From NCBI GenBank assembly GCA_019090895.1, contig JAHRVB010000142.1, positions 21,715 through 85,714 on the forward strand: a DNA stretch of 64,000 nucleotides, given 5' to 3'. Shown one piece after another: positions 55,632 through 63,440 of the stretch. The translations under genes were made by a program, and so were the position numbers. The stretch comes from Kangiellaceae bacterium. Its GTDB lineage: Bacteria > Pseudomonadota > Gammaproteobacteria > Enterobacterales > Kangiellaceae. Position 1 is the stretch's first letter, and every line of letters begins with the position of its first letter. The notes below the pieces were generated by a model that saw nothing but the letters and a program-made list of their open reading frames with translations, made no database searches and was not told where the DNA came from.

Positions 55632-56423
55632 TTGAAAACCATTTCTTTATTTTTCTTATTTCTCCAAACATCTATTAGTTACGCTGCCAATAAAAATGAA
55701 GCCGCAAAAATTTATATGAGTTTCGCTTCAGAATATGACGCAAGTATCACTGTAATTCCCAGCAATATTAAAAACCAATATTACCTTCACTTTAAGGGTT
55801 TCGAGCACGACATCGACAGCAATACCAAGCTTTATAAAAAAGTATGGAATACCAGAGACCCAAAAGATGGTTTCTATTACCAGCTCCTTGGTACTGAGCA
55901 GGTTAACTTTAGGAACAATATGAAAAGCACCTTAATTCACGGCACAATTGTTCCATATTTTGAAGTTATATTGAGTGACCGCGCTCCGTCGAAAGTGCTT
56001 TTTGCTGAAAATGCCGATATCCAAAAAGTACGTAATCGCAAGAGTAAATACCTCGAGTACCAAAATATAAAAGAAAGTAAAGTTTCCGCTAAGAAATCAG
56101 CGTATCAAGCTTTGGACGCTCTTAACACTCACTGCGCCCAATCAACAACACTTGATATTGACTGGAAAGCATTTCAATCCAAAGATCAAAAAGTCGCCCC
56201 AGGCATGCTGAAAGGACATATGGAATCCCTCACAAAAATATGCTCCATTGATAGCGACTACAAAGACGCGGTGAACGCGATCCGCTCGATTAAATTATCT
56301 CCAGCTGAAACCACAGGTGCCCACTCTGTTGAAATAAAAAACAATGTGTTAACGATCACCCTAGACCAAGAAACGCCCAATATTCCGGATTCCAGCTACA
56401 AACTTATCTATAACGCTCTTTAA
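55632..56423 (+). CDS. Secreted protein of unknown function, long member
   Basis: A 263-residue protein with a signal peptide (MKTISLFFLFLQTSISYA, cut near YAANK). TTG start at 55632 is supported by GGAAG 7 bases upstream. The N-terminal 150 residues are unique. Residues about 160-260 share a domain with the next protein: a Cys-containing LNTHCAQSTTLDIDWKAF, then HMESLTKICSIDSDYKDAVNAI, then VEIKNNVLTITL. No known family was recognised. The two genes are 65 bases apart and probably cotranscribed. Confidence 0.7.
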   Translation: MKTISLFFLFLQTSISYAANKNEAAKIYMSFASEYDASITVIPSNIKNQYYLHFKGFEHDIDSNTKLYKKVWNTRDPKDGFYYQLLGTEQVNFRNNMKSTLIHGTIVPYFEVILSDRAPSKVLFAENADIQKVRNRKSKYLEYQNIKESKVSAKKSAYQALDALNTHCAQSTTLDIDWKAFQSKDQKVAPGMLKGHMESLTKICSIDSDYKDAVNAIRSIKLSPAETTGAHSVEIKNNVLTITLDQETPNIPDSSYKLIYNAL

Positions 56424-56488
56424 AATATAGCTAGGCCTCAAATTTCTTTAACCCTCTCTTAAACGCAACATTATCAAGGTAGAAAAAT

Positions 56489-56989
56489 ATGAAAATTAAA
56501 ATTGCAGCCAGTATTTTGGCTCTTTCGGTAGCCGCTGGCGCTCATGCAGGTGTCAAAGACAAAAAGGCTATTCGAGCAGCCGATGCAGCAATTACAGCAG
56601 CAGCAGCGAACACACAGGCTGCTTGTGGTAACAAAACCTTAGCGGTAACCGTCAACTGGGATCAATTCAAAACCATGTTTAGTTCAAACGCTGCAGAGCT
56701 TAAAAAACGCAACGAAAAGCTAGTGTGGGTTTTAAGCCACGCAGGGCAAAGAACCGTAGCATCACTAGAGTCCATGGCCAAAATATGCAATGACGATCCC
56801 GACTACAAAGAAGAGATCGCCAATGTTTCAGTCATTTATGTTGATTCACAACCAAAATATAACGACTATAGATCTGCGTTCTCTTTAGCAGAAATAAAAG
56901 ATGGCTCGACCGCAATAACGATTAAGTCTGGCCATAGCATGACCCGATCTGCATCTGACTTTACCGCGAGAATTAAAGCTCTTTACTAG
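56489..56989 (+). CDS. Secreted protein of unknown function, short member
   Basis: A 166-residue protein with a signal peptide (MKIKIAASILALSVAAGAHA, AxA site) that is almost entirely the domain shared with the preceding protein: Ala-rich helix AADAAITAAAANTQAACGNKTLAVTVNWDQFKTMF, then ASLESMAKICNDDPDYKEEIANV and FSLAEIKDGSTAITI. The two conserved Cys could form a disulfide. A ribosome-binding AGG lies near the ATG and a strong terminator follows. No function can be assigned. Confidence 0.75.
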   Translation: MKIKIAASILALSVAAGAHAGVKDKKAIRAADAAITAAAANTQAACGNKTLAVTVNWDQFKTMFSSNAAELKKRNEKLVWVLSHAGQRTVASLESMAKICNDDPDYKEEIANVSVIYVDSQPKYNDYRSAFSLAEIKDGSTAITIKSGHSMTRSASDFTARIKALY

Positions 56990-57020
56990 AGTCTCCTCAC
57001 AACAAAGATCGACAAAGAAG

Positions 57021-57046
57021 AAACCAAGCAAGCGCTTGGTTTTTTA
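57021..57046 (+). terminator. Intrinsic terminator after secreted-protein pair
   Basis: A perfect 9-bp stem (AAACCAAGC / GCTTGGTTT) around a 4-nt AAGC loop is followed by TTT, 32 bases after the stop codon. Confidence 0.88.
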
Positions 57047-57050
57047 TCCT

Positions 57051-57120
57051 AAAAACCGTCGTTAAACGCGAAAAAGTACGAGATATTGTACATACCTTCG
57101 CGATTCAATTGCGGTTTTTT
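57051..57120. other. Nested inverted-repeat element
   Basis: Three inverted repeats are nested with the same centre: AAAAACCG (57051) with CGGTTTTT (57112), CGCGAA (57067) with TTCGCG (57097), and GTAC (57076) with GTAC (57088). The structure ends in TTTTTT on the plus strand and could be a second terminator, a bidirectional one for the convergent amidohydrolase, or a small structured RNA. The strict nesting is seen in the sequence. The role is inference. Confidence 0.55.
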
Positions 57121-57374
57121 ACTTTATATCCCGTCGCACAGCAAGCTAATTAATGACTGTCACTTATTATTCTCACCTTTTATTTCCGAGCAAGGGCAGT
57201 CACCATGACACTCCGTTAGTCTTAGGATATTTTTTACCGATATCGAGCAATATCACTTTTTCGGCTTTTGTTGTTTGCCTCTGTTACTTCAACTAACATC
57301 TCATTTAATTTATTATGAGGAATTAAGCGCCCATTGCTTATTACCGAGTGGATAGCTTTCGTGTGTTTAATATC

Positions 57375-57398
57375 GATTAGCGGATTAGCGGATTAGCG
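57375..57398 (-). repeat. GATTAGCG x3 tandem repeat at amidohydrolase 3' end
   Basis: Three perfect 8-bp copies. On the coding strand (CGCTAATC x3) they end the amidohydrolase frame. Removing one copy restores a C-terminal extension that looks like the family. Confidence 0.9.
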
Positions 57399-58771
57399 TC
57401 TAGTAATACTAAGTCAGCATTATAGCCCTCAGCAATTTTCCCCGACTTAATTTTCATCCAATTAGCCGGAGCAGCAGTCGCCGTTAACAAAGCTTGAGAT
57501 GGTGACATTCCGGCATTAGTTAGAGACATCAATTCATCGTGCATCGAAAAGCCAGGTACTGCGATGGGTACATTGGCATCAGTACCAGCCAAAACAACAA
57601 CTCCCTTTTGGAGCATAGCCTGCAATAGTATTTGATTGGCTTTGGCATAAGTATTCCAATAGTTCTTATCACCTTCTAGTACATCATTAGGATGGTCATG
57701 GCTTATACGGTATATATTTGAATTAGGAAGCCACCCCATTACTTTTGATGCTATCGGAGATAGCTCGGTTATTCCCGGGTTAACGTAAGCCAATTCAACC
57801 TCGCTCAATCCCGTATGAATATCGTGCCTTTGTTTGGCGAAACTCTCCATCAACCACAATGTAGTGACAACCGCCATATTGTTTTTCTTAAGATTGTTGG
57901 CAACATCGCCACCGCGTGTTTGTACAAACTGAAGAAACTGTTCCGTATTACTTGAGTTGTAGCCACCAAACTCCCTATCGAGGGCTTTAACAAATTCCTC
58001 AATATGCGCCAACTCTTTCAGGCTAGAATTCCAAATGTCCTCAAGTTTTACTGACATGGGGATATGGCCTAATATTGGAATGTTCAATTTTTCGGCTGCC
58101 TTATTCACAGCGAAAAAATCTTCTTTGCTAAGATAACTGTAGACCTTAACTGCATCGAACTGATTACTCGAGAATGACTTTACAACAGTTTCAGCACCCT
58201 CAGGTGCGTCAATATTTGTTGTTTTAGCAGTCCAACTATCGAACCAACCTTTTAAACGACCATTACTGTTTATCCTACTTGACGCGACGAACAACCGGGG
58301 CCCCATTCGACCATTTTCGATTTCTTCTCTCCACTGTAAATGGTCTTCGCTTCCATTTAGTTCACGCACCTGAGTCACTCCATTTGCGAGATACAGCAAT
58401 AAATCATTCGGGCTCTGCCAAAGATGTACATGAGAGTCGATTAGACCTGGTATGAGATATTTTCCTTGGCCATCGACGAGCAATGCGTTAGCGGGTGGTG
58501 AGATACTGGAGCTGATAGATTGAATTTTTCCTCGGTCAATAATGACTGTTTTGTCAGCGAGCATCGCGGTGCCATCAGCCGAAAGCACGTTTACATTTTC
58601 GATTGCTATGAGTTCCTGAGCAATATTGAACTTAGTATGATCAACAACCACAGTGTGAGCTCCCCACATGTCGTCAATTTGATAATCAAACCAAATAAAA
58701 ACTGGAATAGACAAAGCAATTTGAGCAAGAATTACACGGAAAAGCCATTTTTTTACTAACTTCAATTTCAT
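57377..58771 (-). CDS. Amidohydrolase, C-terminus truncated by an 8-bp repeat
   Basis: A 464-residue metal-dependent amidohydrolase with an N-terminal membrane helix (about 7-28). The binuclear site pattern is present: DSHVHLW (His114, His116), VKVYSYLS, HIPMSV, and GTDANVP near the end. Composite domain at the start (IENVNVLSADGTAMLADKTVIIDRGKIQSI). The frame stops after VLLDANPLIR. In the minus-strand sequence beyond, a frame shifted by one repeat unit continues for about 47 more codons, down to 57234, starting DIKHTKAIHSVISNGR, typical for this family. So the allele here is either a phase variant or a recent frameshift. ATG at 58771 has GAGG 9 bases upstream. Confidence 0.85.
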   Translation of the reverse strand: MKLKLVKKWLFRVILAQIALSIPVFIWFDYQIDDMWGAHTVVVDHTKFNIAQELIAIENVNVLSADGTAMLADKTVIIDRGKIQSISSSISPPANALLVDGQGKYLIPGLIDSHVHLWQSPNDLLLYLANGVTQVRELNGSEDHLQWREEIENGRMGPRLFVASSRINSNGRLKGWFDSWTAKTTNIDAPEGAETVVKSFSSNQFDAVKVYSYLSKEDFFAVNKAAEKLNIPILGHIPMSVKLEDIWNSSLKELAHIEEFVKALDREFGGYNSSNTEQFLQFVQTRGGDVANNLKKNNMAVVTTLWLMESFAKQRHDIHTGLSEVELAYVNPGITELSPIASKVMGWLPNSNIYRISHDHPNDVLEGDKNYWNTYAKANQILLQAMLQKGVVVLAGTDANVPIAVPGFSMHDELMSLTNAGMSPSQALLTATAAPANWMKIKSGKIAEGYNADLVLLDANPLIR

Positions 58772-58824
58772 TAGGTGTCGCCTCTTGTTTAAAGCCAACA
58801 TTCTAAATTCATTAGAAAAATCGA

Positions 58825-58861
58825 TCTGGTCGAAACTGGGAATAGTCTGGTCGAAACTGGG
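58825..58861. promoter_or_regulatory. Two direct repeats upstream of amidohydrolase gene
   Basis: TCTGGTCGAAACTGGG occurs twice, at 58825-58840 and 58846-58861, 21 bases start to start (two helical turns). They lie 54-90 bases before the amidohydrolase ATG and just beyond the end of the AraC-type gene. Direct repeats at this spacing are typical AraC operators, so this is likely the target of the neighbouring regulator. Confidence 0.7.
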
Positions 58862-58872
58862 GCAACGTTGTT

Positions 58873-59907
58873 TTATAAGGTTTGTGTTGCCAAATTGTGG
58901 CGAAATTCTTTAGGTGTCATACTTTCCGATTGTTTGAATGCTCGATTAAATGGTGATATGGAATTAAAGCCATGATTCATGGCAATAGTCAGGATTGGAA
59001 TATGTCTGTTATCAGGGTTTGACAGTGTCTGTTTTATGAGTTCGATTCTATAGGTATTAATATAGGTGCTGAAATTAGTGTGTCCAAGCGTTTTGTTTAT
59101 GAAGCCTCGTAAACGATAGGCGCTTACGCCCAGCCTCTTAGCTAATAACTCAATCGATAAGTTATTTTCAAGAAAGCACTGGTTTTCTATGACTTCTTTG
59201 TTCAATCGATTTTGTAACTCCAAATCGCGAGAACTTAAAGAGTCTGACAGCTCAACTTTTGTATGGCCAAATCTAAAGGCATCCTCATTGATACTTGAAA
59301 CCCAAAAACTAATCCATACAATAGCGGGCCAAATGCTCATTACATGAACGGTTGGTTGGTATTGGCTAAAAAAAATAGACCCCAATATAGTCGCTGAAAT
59401 AGCGGAAAAAGCCACCATTAACACCAAGTAGATTCGCGATTTTCTACGCTTTTCTACGAGATCATCTGTCCGTCCCATTAGGGTAGTTATGAGCATGTGA
59501 ATGACCAAAAGAATGTGTAAGCCGTTCACTAATATTGCCCACCAAGAAGGGAGGCTGTCGATAAAACCAGACAGAACTAGCCGCTCCATAAAAATAGGGG
59601 TGCTGTAGATGATGCCTACGATGACATGCCAGAACCTTAACCTAAAGTCCTTTTCAAATAAGGATAGAGCTAACAACCAAAGGAAGAACATTTGAAAAAT
59701 GTCCAAAAACCTGAAAAGCAATCTAACTGAATCAGGTAAGTTGAAGAGTTCCGGTGTAAATCCTAAAAGATGGCTGGCCGTACTCACATTTGCGAGCAAC
59801 AGAAAAAGTGCACTATTCGATTGCCGAACATCTCTTAATATTAAGATTGATGTGAACAGCAATAAGCCTAGGCCGGAGAAGCGCAAAAATGCATCTATAA
59901 TTATCAA
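58873..59907 (-). CDS. Membrane-embedded AraC-family regulator
   Basis: A 344-residue protein: about seven hydrophobic helices in residues 1-215 (LGLLLFTSILILRDV, FQMFFLWLLALSL, WAILVNGLHILLVIHML, SIWPAIVWISFWV), then an AraC DNA-binding domain (LSIELLAKRLGVSAYRLRGFINKTLGHTNFSTYINTYRIELIKQTLSNPDNRHIPILTIAMNHGFNSISPFNRAFKQSESMTPKEFR). The only start is TTG at 59907. A stop lies three codons before it, and a resolvase remnant abuts the start, so the native 5' end may have been lost. Divergent in no sense: the amidohydrolase is downstream on the same strand. Confidence 0.85.
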   Translation of the reverse strand: MIIIDAFLRFSGLGLLLFTSILILRDVRQSNSALFLLLANVSTASHLLGFTPELFNLPDSVRLLFRFLDIFQMFFLWLLALSLFEKDFRLRFWHVIVGIIYSTPIFMERLVLSGFIDSLPSWWAILVNGLHILLVIHMLITTLMGRTDDLVEKRRKSRIYLVLMVAFSAISATILGSIFFSQYQPTVHVMSIWPAIVWISFWVSSINEDAFRFGHTKVELSDSLSSRDLELQNRLNKEVIENQCFLENNLSIELLAKRLGVSAYRLRGFINKTLGHTNFSTYINTYRIELIKQTLSNPDNRHIPILTIAMNHGFNSISPFNRAFKQSESMTPKEFRHNLATQTL

Positions 59908-60131
59908 CGAAGACTAACCCATTCAGCAGTTAACGATTTTTCCTGAGCGGTTTTACTTAAGCCTTTTAACCAACCATCGGTGCGATCGCGAGCAGTCGCA
60001 GCAGACAAGCCAGCTTGTGCGCGCGTTGTGTTAATCGGGTCCTGAAGGCTTTTCAATCCAACTCCTTTTTCCTTAAATGTGTTCACCAAGTCAAGCGCTT
60101 TAAGGAGCACCCAGGCCAGTCTAAATTTCAA
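59904..60131 (-). pseudogene. Remnant of a serine resolvase/invertase with internal deletion
   Basis: The 75-residue frame joins two non-adjacent pieces of a Tn3-type serine recombinase. LLKALDLVNTFKEKGVGLKSLQDPINTT is from the catalytic domain's end and RAQAGLSAATARDRTDGWLKGLSKTAQEKSLTAE is the stretch just before the HTH. The roughly 25-residue block between them in the family (the GRLVF...EFERDIIRE region) is missing, as are the N-terminal half with the Ser nucleophile and the DNA-binding HTH. It is a nonfunctional fossil of a mobile element. It ends by overlapping the AraC-type start. Confidence 0.8.
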
Positions 60132-60441
60132 ACGACGACCACATCCCCTTTGTGAACTTTACGAAAACGCTAATTAGTGACGGTGACAATACAGACATTA
60201 GTTTTTCGCCGCAATACCATAAAACGATTATTGATATTTATATCAACCAGACTCAAACAAGGTGATTCAGAATCATTCCCCTTTTTGGTCCGGTATTTTA
60301 TTTCTTGCAATCAAAGCACTCGCCGGTCGAACATTTATGAGGTAAACGTTTTTGTGGGTTATGGGTGAAGAATGAATCCTATCAGCAATAATTGAAGTGA
60401 TGAAGAATAGCTAGCATAAATTAGGAACCGAAATACTGCTA
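60132..60441. other. Gene-free stretch with a dispersed repeat
   Basis: 310 bases with no supported gene. GGTTATGGGTGAAGAATG at 60357-60374 recurs as GGTTGTGGGTGAAGAATG at 61982-61999 (17 of 18 identical, same orientation), so the two copies flank the GNAT and HTH genes. No terminal inverted repeats or target duplication are evident. Confidence 0.5.
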
Positions 60442-60873
60442 CTAATTCATAGTAAATCTAAGACGCAGAACTTGCTGCCCTGTAGGCTCGTGCAGTTTCT
60501 CTTCAATCTGCTTAAAGCCGTATCTAGAATAAAATTCTCGCCCAATCGAATTTTCTTTGAAGACTTCCACCTCAAGATCGCCATGTAAACTTTGTGCCTT
60601 ATCCATTAGCTTTTTCCCTATTCCCTTACCGTGGCAATAAGGTTGAAGAAATATTGCCCCCACTTCATTGCCCATCAGTGCGATAAATCCTTGAACCTTT
60701 CCATCTATTTCGACAACCCACGTATCGGTATTTGGCATGTAGATTTCAGCGACATTTCTTCGTTCTTGTTCGATAAATTTGTCGGTCATAAATTTATGAG
60801 CTAAACGTGTTGCAACTTCCCATGAATCAAGGACTGCACCGAGGTCTGAATCTGTATACTGACGAATTTTCAT
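60442..60873 (-). CDS. GNAT-family N-acetyltransferase
   Basis: A 143-residue acetyltransferase: MKIRQYTDSDLGAVLDSW at the start, strand WVVEIDGKVQGFIALMGNEVGAIFLQPYCHGKGIGKKLMDKA with the acetyl-CoA pyrophosphate loop (CHGKGIGKKL, i.e. Q/RxxGxG/A), and FYSRYGFKQIEEK. The acceptor is unknown. It lies in the accessory segment and is of the small type often mobilised in cassettes, but no attC was found next to it. Confidence 0.92.
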   Translation of the reverse strand: MKIRQYTDSDLGAVLDSWEVATRLAHKFMTDKFIEQERRNVAEIYMPNTDTWVVEIDGKVQGFIALMGNEVGAIFLQPYCHGKGIGKKLMDKAQSLHGDLEVEVFKENSIGREFYSRYGFKQIEEKLHEPTGQQVLRLRFTMN

Positions 60874-60954
60874 TTTGTTTCATAATTCCGTTGTTCGAAA
60901 TAAGGTCATTCTAGGGAATCTTTATCAACATTGATTGAACAAAAACGACAGTTT

Positions 60955-61791
60955 TTAATTGAACTCGAAATCTCCGTAAATATCGATAGTCAGGTCTCTA
61001 TTTCGCACATACTCAGCGGGCGTGCTGCCAATGGAATTTTTAAGGTGACGTATTAAATGAGGTTGGTCACTAAAGTTATACAGGCTGGCGACGTGACTCC
61101 AGTCTATGTTTCCAATATCACGTTGATACAAATAGTTAAGAATTTCTTCTAAGCGAATCATTGACTGACATTGTTTCATTGTTAGTCCTGTCACTTTCAA
61201 AAAACTGCGCTCAATTGTACGTTGTGAACAATGCAGCATTCCTCCAATTTCAGTGATGCTTGTATTTTCTAGCAGTGGTAAAACTCTCCGAACTATCTTG
61301 CTATTTTTATCTTCGACAAACTTCAACATCCACTCTGATAACAGCTCATCAAGTGCATCACCTATTTCTTCTTTATTTTCAAGAGTATTCGTCAACAATT
61401 GGTTTGCTTCAATTAGTTTTCTTCCGAGTAGCTGACTACTACAAACAGACTCGACCTTATCTAGAGCTACAGCAAGATTAGGACGTTTTGAAGAATACAG
61501 CGCCCCTATTCGGAATTTTATCCCAATAATTGTAAATGGAGAAGAGTGATCCATAGCGAACGTTTTTCGATGGGGAAAGAGCCAATGATTCCCTTGAATA
61601 GATTGAGATTCGATGTCACAGTCATATCGATGAGTAAAATTGCTATTGGAAATTATTAGATGGCAAGACGGATCAGGATTTAACTTTGGTGAGGTATGGC
61701 TCTGGTCATGGGATTCTTTTTCTAAATACCAATAGCATTCAACATACTTAGACACACTGTCAATTTTGGGGACTTGTTTCCAGCTTTTCAT
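60955..61791 (-). CDS. AraC-family transcriptional regulator (DUF6597-like N-domain)
   Basis: A 278-residue regulator. The N-terminal part (VSKYVECYWYLE, LNPDPSCHLIISNSN, FAMDHSSPFTIIGIKFRIGALYS) fits the DUF6597-type sensory domain found in many AraC proteins. The C-terminal part has the two HTH units (SITEIGGMLHCSQRTIERSFLKVTGLTMKQCQSMIRLEEILNYLYQR then DWSHVASLYNFSDQPHLIRHLKNSIGSTPAEYVRNR). It precedes the GNAT gene on the same strand by about 80 bases and may control it. Confidence 0.87.
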   Translation of the reverse strand: MKSWKQVPKIDSVSKYVECYWYLEKESHDQSHTSPKLNPDPSCHLIISNSNFTHRYDCDIESQSIQGNHWLFPHRKTFAMDHSSPFTIIGIKFRIGALYSSKRPNLAVALDKVESVCSSQLLGRKLIEANQLLTNTLENKEEIGDALDELLSEWMLKFVEDKNSKIVRRVLPLLENTSITEIGGMLHCSQRTIERSFLKVTGLTMKQCQSMIRLEEILNYLYQRDIGNIDWSHVASLYNFSDQPHLIRHLKNSIGSTPAEYVRNRDLTIDIYGDFEFN

Positions 61792-62219
61792 CTAATTAAC
61801 CAAGACTTGTTGTAAATTGATTTTCAGTTGATGAGAAATAGACGGCGTTATTATAGCTATTCTCTCACCGATATAAACGTCGTTCTCCAGAATACGGAAT
61901 CGATATTAATCAGGGGCAGCCACAATATAAACATATTGTTGAAGCAATGAAAGGAACAATTTAGGTTTAAGCCATTGGTTAGGTTGTGGGTGAAGAATGC
62001 CCCCAAACAGCGATAGTCAGGGGCAAAAATAATCTGAACAAACATCCAAAGATTGGTAGTCAGCAATGAAGGAGCAATTGTTTTTTTGCATAATGTTAGA
62101 GTTCGCCAAGCTCACCAGCCAACTGCTGGGGTTTAGCTTAATTGACGCCAAAACAAAAAGCGCCAATTAAAGACATGGCCTCATACATCCTTCGCCAAAA
62201 CTGCGTACTAAATGATTTT
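61792..62219. other. Degenerate duplicated DNA, no gene
   Basis: 428 bases. Two blocks repeat loosely: TCAGGGGCA ... AAACAT ... GCAATGAAAGGAACAATT (61908-61962) and TCAGGGGCA ... AAACAT ... GCAATGAAGGAGCAATT (about 62008-62079). A small frame on the minus strand (61857-62066) just spans both copies and looks like a by-product. The region likely derives from an old mobile or cassette segment. Confidence 0.45.
62138..62170. other. 11-bp inverted repeat 50 bases after propeller gene
   Basis: TTAATTGACGC and GCGCCAATTAA flank CAAAACAAAAA. All positions pair except one G-T. There is no T tract after it on the minus strand, so it is a weak terminator candidate for the PD40 gene or a cassette boundary remnant. 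A second imperfect hairpin (AAGCT..CCAGC / GCTGG..AGCTT) lies at 62108-62139. Confidence 0.45.
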
Positions 62220-63131
62220 CTATTTGGGTCGGAGCTTTTCAATAATCTGTGCATCCACCCAGTAGATAGTGACATCAGCGTTTCTAGGTTTTATTCGCCA
62301 ATCAAAGAAAATAAATTTTCCATCAGGTGACAAACTAGGATTTTTCTCAGAGGCAGCGGAATTGATCTTGTCACCCATGTTGATGGCAGGCCCCCATGAA
62401 CCATCTGCCACTCGAAAGCTGATGTAAAGATCTGATCTGCCATATCCCCCTTCTCTTACGCTATCAAAAATAATGTAGCTTTCATCCGGCGCAATGAAAG
62501 GGTGGGCATTGTATCTGCCGATGCCGAACTGAGGGCCCAGTGATTTTGGCGTTTCATATTTACCGTTAACCAAACGAGAATAGCGCAGAGGAATATCTAA
62601 TGCTTTGTTGTAGGTATCAAAATAAATGGTGCCGTTGGCTGAAATTGCAGACCGCATAATGTCGATACTAGCGAACGGTTCACCGAGTTTTTTCAGCTCA
62701 GACCAACCGTCGCTGGTGCGTTCTATATATTGATTTTTAAACAAGATGGTATTGCCGTCAGGAGAGATAGACGGTTCGCTCACTGCCTTGGCGACAACCG
62801 AATGCTGCCATTTATTATTTTTATATTCAAAAACAGCTAGCCCATAGGGAACCGTTTCCCCTTTAGACGGACCAAATTTAGTGATTCCAGTATATTCTTT
62901 ACCTTCCCTAGTGAAGTAAAAGGTATTCAAATCAGATCCGAACATTCCTTCCAGATCGATAGACTCTTCTCTATTAACAATACCCAGTGCAAAAATCTCA
63001 GGTGTTGAACCAGGTGGTGTTTGACCGAGATAAGGACCATCAGGGATGGAAATGTCATCTTGACTATAACTCGCGCCACTCATGACTAGAGAAGAAAACA
63101 GTAGAACAATGGTAGCTCTAACACGTCTCAT
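62220..63131 (-). CDS. Exported PD40-repeat propeller protein, complete copy
   Basis: A 303-residue protein with a signal peptide (RATIVLLFSSLVMSGASYS) and TolB/PD40-type blades: VSEPSISPDGNTILFKNQYIE, NAHPFIAPDESYIIFDSVREGGYGRSDLYISFRVADGSWGPAINMG, NPSLSPDGKFIFFDW. It is clearly paralogous to the gene at the right edge (both end WVDAQIIE-LRPK). Function unknown; binding of a polysaccharide or peptide is possible by fold. Confidence 0.85.
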   Translation of the reverse strand: MRRVRATIVLLFSSLVMSGASYSQDDISIPDGPYLGQTPPGSTPEIFALGIVNREESIDLEGMFGSDLNTFYFTREGKEYTGITKFGPSKGETVPYGLAVFEYKNNKWQHSVVAKAVSEPSISPDGNTILFKNQYIERTSDGWSELKKLGEPFASIDIMRSAISANGTIYFDTYNKALDIPLRYSRLVNGKYETPKSLGPQFGIGRYNAHPFIAPDESYIIFDSVREGGYGRSDLYISFRVADGSWGPAINMGDKINSAASEKNPSLSPDGKFIFFDWRIKPRNADVTIYWVDAQIIEKLRPK

Positions 63132-63161
63132 AATTTATTCCTTATTTTGAAGATCAGCCAA

Positions 63162-63371
63162 TTATTTAACTCCCAAATTGAAGTTACTATTGTTGATCTG
63201 ATGCTTAAATGTAATTGAACCAGAGGCCAGTTTAAGCAAAGCCGCTCTCAAATAACTGACGTCCTTATGACTTTTGAATGATTTTGTTCTGAAAGCGACA
63301 AACAACTGATTAAGTACTTTGTTGGGGTTCGTAATTTCATTGATTAGCGCAGTTCTTCCAATTTCCTTCAC
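63162..63371 (-). CDS. Small ORF starting at attC edge (doubtful)
   Basis: A 69-residue frame from GTG 63371 to 63162 (MKEIGRTALINEITNPNKVLNQLF...). It begins exactly at the end of the attC-like site, as cassette genes often do, and has GTGAAGGA but no separate ribosome-binding site. No family is recognised. It could be a small cassette gene or non-coding spacer before the PD40 gene. Confidence 0.35.
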   Translation of the reverse strand: MKEIGRTALINEITNPNKVLNQLFVAFRTKSFKSHKDVSYLRAALLKLASGSITFKHQINNSNFNLGVK

Positions 63372-63374
63372 GCT

Positions 63375-63434
63375 GTTAAACGCCCGCAGAAGGTGCGCCG
63401 CCTTTCGGAGTCGCTCATTCTGCGATTGTTATAT
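63375..63434 (-). other. Integron attC-like recombination site
   Basis: Read on the minus strand, a 60-base element starts ATATAACAA and ends GGGCGTTTAAC. The inner pair TCGCAGAA and TTCTGCG is complementary (7 bp) and encloses an imperfect hairpin with a GAAA loop, which is the R-L-L-R folding of attC. R-box pairing is degenerate (AAC/GTT only). It lies 7 bases after the stop of the right-edge PD40 gene and in the same orientation, exactly as a gene cassette. No integrase gene is in the window. Confidence 0.72.
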
Positions 63435-63440
63435 GTTTCA

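Noticed and set aside
61857..62066. Small minus-strand frame of 69 residues
   Set aside because: It spans two degenerate DNA repeats, has no family match and no ribosome-binding site.
62090..62170. Second attC after the complete PD40 gene
   Set aside because: Only simple hairpins are present. R and L boxes with AAC/GTT ends in the right orientation were not found.
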